The position numbers and the translations under genes are program-made. The notes under the pieces were generated by a model that was not told the DNA's origin, made no database searches, and saw only the letters and a program-made list of their open reading frames with translations. A stretch of DNA of 47,924 nt from Solicoccozyma terricola (taxonomy: Eukaryota > Basidiomycota > Tremellomycetes > Filobasidiales > Piskurozymaceae), in assembly GCA_001600875.1 (NCBI GenBank), contig BCLD01000024.1, positions 247,178 to 295,101 of the forward strand. The letters are read 5' to 3'. Position 1 is the first letter of the stretch. Each line of letters starts with the position of its first letter. Positions 40,927 to 47,924 of this stretch are shown here, in pieces.

Positions 40927-41339
40927 GGTGGAGAAGAGGTGGGGGCTGTGAGTTGTGTGATTGGGGAAGAGGGGGGGGCGGGGGGGGGCGGGATTACTTC
41001 GGAATGAGAACAAAATGCCTTGAGCGCCTTGCCTTATATTTGAAAGGTTTCACGACCGCCATTTTAGAGGTATTCGCCGCTTTGGCGACTGTAGCCTTCC
41101 GAGACAAGGAAGGAAATATATTCATATAGCCGTCCGAAATGACCGACAACAGGACAGGAATCTAGTGACTGACGTGCCCGCCAAGCCGAGCATAGGAATC
41201 TAGTGACTGGCGTTTGCCAAGCTGAGCGGAGGTATCTATCAACCTTGTCTCGGGATTGCGAGCCTCATCTTCCCGGAATATTACCTGGAATATAGAAGAA
41301 CGAAATGGAAAATGGAACTCCTGACCAGGTCTATTCCTC

Positions 41340-41505
41340 AAACACAGAGTTGACCGCCGTGACGTCGGGAGACCAAATGACAGTCTTCCCTACCAAGGAT
41401 AGCGGAAGCTGGCGCCGACAGGAAGCATATGACACTTGACGGATGTTGGCGGTTGTCGACCAATATTCCGCCACCCATCCTGTAGTCTTGGCAAATCGCC
41501 GACTG
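41340..41505 (+). repeat. Dispersed repeat, copy 2
   Basis: Counterpart of 14728-14885, same orientation, with an extra CACCCATCCTGT near 41470. Confidence 0.8.
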
Positions 41506-41945
41506 AGTGAGCTGGTGTCTCGAGAAAGGGAACATCGATTCCTGGTCCGTAAATGTCCATTTCCCTCACCTACAGGTGTGTGAAGATGAAAAAGCCATCG
41601 AACTATTGGGAGCGAGATGTACAACCCAAAGCAGCAAGATTTGGGTTGGCTCGTTGACACTTACCTTACCTACTGTTCCCGACGTATGCAGATCATTGCA
41701 GTGATCAGGTGTCCAGTATATCAGGTGTCCGGTACATGATTGATATGAATCAATTGGCAAGGAAGCTTCGACTCTTTTGAACTCGTGCGGCCTCCTTGAT
41801 TCCGAAGCCACCCGGGATACGTGGAAGCCACGCCAAGGAGATGTTGACTATAGCATCCTTCTGCCCTAGAGGTCAGATGACTCGGGACATGCGACGCTCG
41901 TTCGCTGTCCCGAGAAAACAATGAGACTCACCAGTAGGGTCCGAG
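41506..41945. other. Intergenic region
   Basis: No gene recognised between the dispersed repeat and the promoter of the papain-like gene. Confidence 0.45.
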
Positions 41946-41949
41946 GGAA

Positions 41950-41955
41950 TATATA
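41950..41955 (+). promoter_or_regulatory. TATA-like box of the papain-like gene
   Basis: TATATA, 162 bp before ATG 42117; this leaves a leader of roughly 130 bp. Confidence 0.4.
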
Positions 41956-42116
41956 GTGTTCACTCTAGTGCAGGCTAGCAGGGTTGTTGGACCATTACAG
42001 TCATTCAAGGAAGCCAACCAACTAAGGGAATAGTATCAACACGGTATCCCCATTCTATCCTCGTTCGACTACTTCGTCACTAAGCCCAAGTCCCGCACCC
42101 AATATCTGATCGCACA

Positions 42117-43034
42117 ATGGCCTCTACCCAACGGCCCCTTGAAGGACAACACAGTGATGGCTCACAGTATATTCTCAACTGGAAGCCGTCTCCAGGGGCA
42201 GAGAGAAGCGGCAGGATATTGTTGAGGTTGTCGACCCTAGCTCCCGCAGTTGAGCTACCCGCATCTTGTGACAATTCCCACTTTGACACGACAATCAGGG
42301 ATCAGGGGGAGTTGGGCTCTTGTCTGGCCTTTGCGACTATCGCTATGATCGAGAACCTCGCAAAGAGGAACAACTTGGCGTCGGATTACTCAGAGCTCTA
42401 CTTGTACTACAACATGCGGGTCAGGATCGGTAAACGCAGACCCTCTGAAGACTCTGGGGCATACATTACGGAAGCTATGGATGCGACCAAAGCTTTCGGA
42501 GACTCTCACGAGACGGAATGGCCTTACGACGTTACCAAGTTTTCTCAGAAACCACCAGCCGCAGCTTACGAGACGGGGATGATCAATCAGGTTTTGCAGG
42601 CAACACACGTCAACCCCGACGTGAACTCGGTGAAGAAATCGCTGTTGAAGGATTACGTCGTGGTGGTTGGCTTCATGCTGACGCCGTCCATGGAGAGGAA
42701 ATCGGACTGGTTCGGTACCGGCTGGGTTCCGATGCCAAGGGATGGTGAGAATTGGTCCGCTGGGCACGCCGTACTCGTCGTCGGCTATGACGACACGAAA
42801 AAGGCCTTCAAATTCAAGAACTCTTGGACGGCCGGTTTCGGAGATAAAGGCTATGGATGGCTGCCTTATGAGCTTTTTGACTCCTCAAAAACATCGAAAG
42901 GCAGAGATGGCCCTGCCATTCCCGAATGCTTTACGATTACAGCAGTCGAATATGACAGCGACTTCAAGGTGCTAAATTCAGCTGGAGAGGGCCAGACACT
43001 GTCCGCGGAGTTCGAGAAAGTATGCCAGGAGTGA
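42117..43034 (+). CDS. Papain-like (C1-type) cysteine protease, intronless
   Basis: A single frame of 305 residues. RDQGELGSCLAFA holds the oxyanion Gln63 and nucleophile Cys69 with the exact papain spacing of six. GHAVLVVGYDD gives His217 and FKFKNSWTAGFGDKGY gives Asn235, completing the triad. There is no signal peptide and no long propeptide: only about 55 residues precede the active-site block, so it resembles the compact C1 proteins of bacteria and large DNA viruses more than lysosomal cathepsins. It cleaves peptide bonds by thiol attack; substrate unknown. Lack of introns in an intron-rich neighbourhood hints at transfer from bacteria, although composition is near that of local genes. 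The start is the first ATG after a TATA-like box. Confidence 0.9.
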   Translation: MASTQRPLEGQHSDGSQYILNWKPSPGAERSGRILLRLSTLAPAVELPASCDNSHFDTTIRDQGELGSCLAFATIAMIENLAKRNNLASDYSELYLYYNMRVRIGKRRPSEDSGAYITEAMDATKAFGDSHETEWPYDVTKFSQKPPAAAYETGMINQVLQATHVNPDVNSVKKSLLKDYVVVVGFMLTPSMERKSDWFGTGWVPMPRDGENWSAGHAVLVVGYDDTKKAFKFKNSWTAGFGDKGYGWLPYELFDSSKTSKGRDGPAIPECFTITAVEYDSDFKVLNSAGEGQTLSAEFEKVCQE

Positions 43035-44140
43035 TGCCGCAAGGGGTGTTTCCCGTCAGGTCAGAAGTGGATATGGTCGATTGTAACAGCGGTATAGGTG
43101 ACCCATATGGACACCAGCATACTGTGTACGCAGTGAGCGATGTAATTTCGTTATCTCGTCGTTGAAGGTTGCTCCAGTTCGAGCTGTGACCTCTGTCATT
43201 GTGGAACACGGAATTTTTCAACATGGACAACGGGACCGTACCCAATCCCGCCGTCACTCCAACAAGATCTCGTGCGTGGTGTCTGCTGTACTCCTGCTCA
43301 GGGGACGTCCACCGCTTCCCAGTGATATGCTCTTTGACTCCCGTTTCACGCCGCAAAGCTTAATGATCCAACATGGAATCCACGAAATGGCATTCGCCTC
43401 GAAATCGGAAGTATAGAATCGCTGGGTCACAATGATGATCCTACGTCAGCGAAGGCAAAGAAAGGGATTGAGGCGGCAAGATAGGAGATCCGAACCCATC
43501 ACCCATGGGTTAAGGTTAGGATGCTGGTTATGAGTAAGTGAATTGAAATAATTGCGCTGTTGCCATCTTTCTGATGACCTCTCAAAGTAGATTTTACAGG
43601 AGTCGTAACCTTCTCCTTTTCACATCCACATGGTCCAGTATCTACATCCCGGTTACGCCCACTCATTCTCCACCCCGCTCGTTGATCAGTCGTCTCACCA
43701 CCAACCAGTCCGCCCTGCCTCGTCGGACAACGTGATCACCCGAAGTTCCGCCCTAAAGGACACTTCGACACGACTGATCAGATAAAGATAGCCGCAATAG
43801 GTCGTCGTGGAAGCACTCCAGGCTCCGCATGCACGACTTGGAATTGAATAACAGTATCGGTTGCGCTGGCTCAGAGGCCGACGATGTCGTTTCGAGAATA
43901 CAATCCCCATATGAGTATGGGGGCAAGGGTGATATTATCAAATGAACCTGATCATTAGATAGTTTCACGAAATATATGCATGTTCATACGCCAGTCAATG
44001 TTTTCCTCGTGGAACCGTTGATGGTTGCTCAGTGATGCTGTAAGATTCGCAAAACCTGTACTTGCAGTTGACAGCTTTATGACATCAGAGCTTGGTAAGA
44101 GCAACAACGCAGTACACCCTCATATGGGCACAGTCGGGAT
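43035..44140. other. Intergenic region
   Basis: No gene supported. A site near 43470-43570 looks faintly like a tRNA but does not fold as one. Confidence 0.45.
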
Positions 44141-44144
44141 CACT

Positions 44145-44330
44145 GGTGATAAGTATTCTTCAGGTCTTCATAAGCCTTGCTAAGCTCTTTTATGGTGTCC
44201 TGAGTATCAATGGCCGAGCCTGCACTGCAATGTAGTCCACATACAGGACCACAAGGGCGGTCTCGCCATTCTGGAGTCGATGGAAGAAGCTTCCAGAGTG
44301 GAAAAACCCACCTGGTGAAGACGTAGAGAG
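44145..44330 (-). pseudogene. Ty1/copia reverse transcriptase fragment
   Basis: The minus strand reads GGFFHSGSFFHRLQNG then ALVVLYVDYIAVQ, where active copies have YVDDI; the second catalytic Asp is replaced by Tyr. A frameshift then leads to DTIKELSKAYEDLKN, the next block. Dead remnant. Confidence 0.8.
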
Positions 44331-44606
44331 ACCTATTAATCGACTCACCGGATACCTCACACCGCTGTCACCGACGACACCGCCGTTGACCATGAACCAG
44401 GATCCGAGGAGCAAGGATATTGACGAGGACGATCATGTGAATAAGAAGGGGTCGCGCAAAGACGCAGCTGTGGTATGGTTCATTGAACACCCAGCGAGAA
44501 GTTGCATTCGATGCGCTCAAGTTTGCAAACCCTCTGCATTGCCCAACATACAAGAGGTAGAACTACATGCGATCCACCGCGAACGAAAAGTAAAAATCCT
44601 CCGCCT

Positions 44607-46289
44607 TCAATCATCGCCGTCTTCATCGTCTCGGACTCCATCGCCTCCAAGCACTCCCACGGGTCCAACCGCTACATCCTGGCCTTGTCCAATAGCGACA
44701 CCATTTTGAATCGCATCACCATTTCCAATGCCAGCGCCATCTTGAGGGCCTCCAGCCGGTGCAATCAAGTTACCGTCTCCATGGGAGGAATCAGAAGACA
44801 AGGAGGAAGGCGGCGGAGGGGAGGCGACCTTCTCCTCTTTCTTAGGCGTTTGGCCCCCCAAGTAGTGTACCAGATTGCTGTGCTTTCGAACTTCTGGGTG
44901 GTCCAGGAACGAGTTCCCCGGGGCTAAGCTGATGACCGAACGTGAGATAGAGAGCGTACCATGGCGTAATTCAGCCCCTTCCTTGTTTGCAAAGACCCCG
45001 CCTCGCTGCATGAAAACGCACTAGTGACTCAACAGCAAGTGGCCGGTTGCCCCCAACCGTTTAAAAATCCTCCCTCCAAACCTCCCCGGCACCATGGGAG
45101 GATATTTAGCCGGATCCCGTTCGTAAGGCCAGATGGCGTGGTAACGGGTAGCGAATTCCATGACGCCTGCAGCAAAGCCAGCCATCATTCAATAACATCG
45201 CTCCACCGAATGTTCCGGCCATTCCTCACCGATGCCTGCGACATAGTCCCTGGTGTTGGCAAAGTGGTTGACGTGGCTGAACGGCAGCTTCCCGTGATAG
45301 TCGCTCGGAGTGCTGAAGTGGTTTGCCGCGGAAGCAAAGGTGTAAATTTCGACCTTCTTCAGCTGTTTGTGGGTAAAGTCGTTGAGGAGCTGGTCCTGTT
45401 GGGGGGTTTCAACGGGTCAGCACAAATTGGCAAGAGTGTTCCTTCGAAGCTGACCACCCAGGCGGAGAGGATGATTCCGCCTTGAGAGTGGGCAATGAGC
45501 ACAACCTTCGTCTTGCCCGTGTCCCTGACATCCTCGTATAGGAGCTGGAACAGGATATGTTATTCGGTTGATATACAGCGTTGGCTCACCCCGCCCATAC
45601 GCTCACCCTGTATCCCTCTCGAACATCGGTGGTAGACAAGAATAGGTCCCTCTGCAACGTGCATTCCACCAGGTCCCATAAAATGCCGTACGTGCGATTG
45701 CAGATCCCAGTGATCGGACGGCCGAACATTTCTTGCAGTCTGTCAATAACAAGCTGAGTCCCGGAGGCAGATGTTGCTACACCGTTGACACTGCGCGAGC
45801 GTCGGGAATGGAGCGTCAGCGCCTTGCAATGTTGGTTTGGGAGGCAGTGCATCTACGGCAGGCTCACAACATCCAGGTTTCGTGTTCATACTTCCTTCTC
45901 GTTTTATCGTCGAGTGTTGGCTTGGAATCCAATTTCCTGTATGGACCTTGAAGCCAATTGGAGGTCATTACCACAGTCCAAATTGTCAAAGGAATGAGCG
46001 GCCAAAAAATGGGAAAGATGGTGGCGAAGACGCAGAACATCATGACCATGGAGGTGATCAACACCAACAGTACTTGGCCCATCAGACCGCTGAAGGTGAT
46101 ATCGACCCCGATTGCGGGCAAAGGATTCAAGATGTTGAAAAAGTTGTGAGATTTACGAAGCAAGAGGAAAAAGTCGTATGCAAGCAGCCTCCATGGAGGG
46201 TCCCGCAGGTAAACCGGGTTCTGATCTTGTGGTGACTGCTCCAGGCTCGACGGGTCGACGTCGTATACTTCGACGTGGAGGAGTGGCAT
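44607..46289 (-). CDS. Membrane-anchored alpha/beta hydrolase, lipase-like
   Basis: Six exons join in phase to 442 residues: 46289-45868, 45790-45607, 45544-45455, 45395-45230, 45166-45022 and 44928-44607. The start is the first true ATG (MPLLHVEV). Residues about 66-110 are one long or two short membrane spans. After FVNGVATS (about 141) come GICNRTYGILWDLVECTLQRD and TTDVREGYR, blocks I associate with a fungal DUF676-like hydrolase group. VVLIAHSQGG supplies nucleophile Ser222; D282 (HFANTRDYV) and H330 (ATGHLL) are plausible triad partners. It probably hydrolyses a lipid or ester at an internal membrane; the substrate is unknown. The tail from about 365 is Gly/Ala/Asp-rich and disordered. 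It appears intact and native. Confidence 0.85.
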
Positions 46290-46319
46290 GTCGACAATCT
46301 GATGTCTGTATGATGCCAC

Positions 46320-46905
46320 ACGCTATGTTAGAAAGCGATCCTTTTCAGCGCTCAGGACATCCCATCGCCTAGGAACGCGTTCACCTGGCGACTCACCGGG
46401 ATAAGTTGGGTGAACGAATGACCTTAGCGAAGTTGGGCGAAAATGGCGATAAGCAAGTTTCGTAAAGGTCTGGATGATCAGGGGGTCAAGGGGAACCTGT
46501 GGCCCTTGTCTCTATACAAGTATCCCTCGATTAGGCGGCTCACCACGGCGGATGTGGATAGGGTCAGGCACACGGATGCACGTTGGCGATAACGAAACTG
46601 GCCGATTTGCCGTTTGAGAGCTTGGTGCCAAGATCAGGTCGTGACGCTGATGCGCAAACAGAGGCGTGAGGCTGAAGATTCGCTCACATCATGTACCTTC
46701 GAGTTGTGTTTTAAGATAGGGCTTTTATTGGACACGTGTCTATAAAACTCTCAGCAAGTCTGGATCAGTCTAGGATGCATAGTAGGATGGTTTGGCAGAG
46801 TAGAACTCGTCTGGGACTACATAATACCTAGGTTATCGAGCTAGAGACTTGACCGAATATCATTCCCAGTTTTGCCACCACCCCTTTATACGTGACAGAT
46901 TGCGA
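46320..46905. other. Intergenic region
   Basis: No gene. CTATAAA at about 46740-46746 could serve the small ORF at 46906. Confidence 0.4.
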
Positions 46906-47295
46906 ATGCTGTTTTACCACCTGAGCGGATGCTCACACGATGAACGGATGCATACAGAAGGCATGGTGACGAACCTATTTATCCGGTACATGGGAACCCA
47001 TACCACGCCAAACGCGGCAGCCACCCGTTGTACGGTCATGGATATGGATGCGTGTTTAGAGTTTCCATGCACACCATACGAGGCGCTCTCTCGTAAATGG
47101 AAGGAAATACACGGGAGGCTGGTGCTCCCCGATTCTAGCTTGCGGGTCATTTTGGATCCTGATGGACCACAATCTCTCCCCCAAAATCCCGGGGCCCCCC
47201 AAACTTCATGGAAGACCGTAAACGTTGGAGCGGAATCTGTTCCGCTTCCATGGGTCGGGTTCCAATACCTTGTTCCGCCTTCTCACAGGTGGTGA
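46906..47295 (+). CDS. Hypothetical small protein
   Basis: ATG 46906 opens 129 codons to a stop at 47293-47295; the frame is open upstream too but without ATG. A TATA-like box lies about 165 bp upstream. The sequence is proline-rich toward the end (LPQNPGAPQ) with WVGFQYLVPP. No family recognised; it could be an exon or a chance frame. Confidence 0.3.
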   Translation: MLFYHLSGCSHDERMHTEGMVTNLFIRYMGTHTTPNAAATRCTVMDMDACLEFPCTPYEALSRKWKEIHGRLVLPDSSLRVILDPDGPQSLPQNPGAPQTSWKTVNVGAESVPLPWVGFQYLVPPSHRW

Positions 47296-47808
47296 CTGCG
47301 CGGTGGGGCCGGGCTGTACACAAGAGGATCGACCAGGAACGAAGTTTGGCGTGGAAAGTGTCATCTACTTGCATATTTCTGCCTGAAAAAATACAGAGTA
47401 CAGTGGACGTCGCCGCCCCCACCATACGGGGTGGTACCACGGCTACGGGACTGAGTAGTGCAAAATACAAAGGTCCACAAAGGACGCGTTCTCGTCGTCA
47501 AAATCGTCTTACTTCATTGGAATAAAATTGAGCCGGACGTACCAGCTCGCACTGTTCTAGAAACCTCGGTGCAGGCCACAGCCTGCGCTTTCATCTGAAG
47601 TATTCCCTCGGACATGTCCTTGGAGGTTAGAGGTTTATTTCAGGAGATGATAGTGACTGGTTGTTGCCTCGATCCAAGGCGACCAAGAAGGTGGGAGACC
47701 AGACAAGCTCCACTGCCTAATATGCAGTGCAGGCAACACAGTTCTGATGACGTGCGACGGCTTCCCGATCAATCGCGTCCATGACGTTCCTGCTGCGTTC
47801 ATCGATAT
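47296..47808. other. Intergenic region
   Basis: Nothing recognised. Confidence 0.4.
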
Positions 47809-47809
47809 G

Positions 47810-47924
47810 TGTAAGGATACGACCCATCTCAGGCCCGAATCCTCACCGATCCGCGGATCTCGGCCACCGATTCTCCATCCACGTGCTCCGGCCTACGAAT
47901 CCCCGGACCTCATATCAGTTAAGA
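47810..47924 (+). mobile_element. LTR-like element, 5' part, cut by window end
   Basis: It begins TGTAAGGATACGACCC and matches the reverse strand of 13895-14019 to the last bases of the window. It likely continues outside, and could be a solo LTR or the start of a complete retrotransposon. Confidence 0.7.

Noticed and set aside
43470..43570. tRNA-like sequence on the minus strand (CTCATAA loop, GGGTTCGGATC)
   Set aside because: The anticodon and D arms do not pair and no valid A box is present.
46290..46319. Ten-residue extension of the hydrolase
   Set aside because: It would need a GTG start; the first ATG is at 46289.

Overview
The window reads as nuclear DNA of a filamentous or yeast-like fungus, most likely a basidiomycete. 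Genes are split by many short introns of about 42 to 115 bp (mostly 51 to 71 bp) with GT-AG (once GC-AG) borders. Several starts have TATA boxes 66 to 90 bp upstream. Transposon remnants are of fungal types, and a short run of TTAGGG-type telomere repeats lies inside the sequence at 24431-24448. Taxon is inferred from structure only.

Layout. 1-5960: minisatellite-like repeats, then gene-poor DNA. 5967-9070: minus-strand retroelement graveyard, with a tyrosine-recombinase (DIRS/Ngaro-like) remnant followed by a frameshifted Ty3/gypsy pol. 9094-9765: small four-helix membrane protein. 11416-13260: eight-exon gene for a membrane-anchored CxxCH (c-heme-type) protein. 13570-14290: mosaic of three foreign pieces: a promoter relic of the toxin-like gene, an LTR-like fragment, and the first exon of a lost paralogue of the CxxCH gene. 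15846-17599: five-exon M6-type metalloprotease. 17600-24430: gene-poor, with repeats and weak ORFs. 24527-26641: intronless 704-residue protein combining a MACPF-like pore-forming region, a jacalin-like lectin domain and a C-terminal PD-(D/E)XK nuclease-like domain. 27760-28817: copia, hAT and LTR remnants. 30251-32644: intronless, GC-rich, bacterial-looking S53 peptidase with a six-repeat C-terminal domain, still carrying a Shine-Dalgarno sequence. 35463-36478: Zn2Cys6 protein. 36971-40926: 15-exon helical-repeat protein with three ZZ zinc fingers. 42117-43034: intronless papain-like protease. 44607-46289: six-exon membrane-anchored alpha/beta hydrolase. The window ends inside another copy of the LTR-like repeat.

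The two large housekeeping-like genes (triple-ZZ protein and hydrolase) lie in the right quarter and look native. The middle is accessory: three peptidases of unrelated families (M6, S53, C1), two of them intronless, plus the toxin-like fusion, embedded in transposon debris beside a telomere-repeat scar. The most notable item is the pore-former/lectin/nuclease fusion. Its domain order suggests a cell-binding, membrane-breaching nuclease, and its promoter is duplicated in inverted orientation 13 kb away. No gene cluster with a shared pathway can be proven; the peptidase/toxin association is an inference from proximity.
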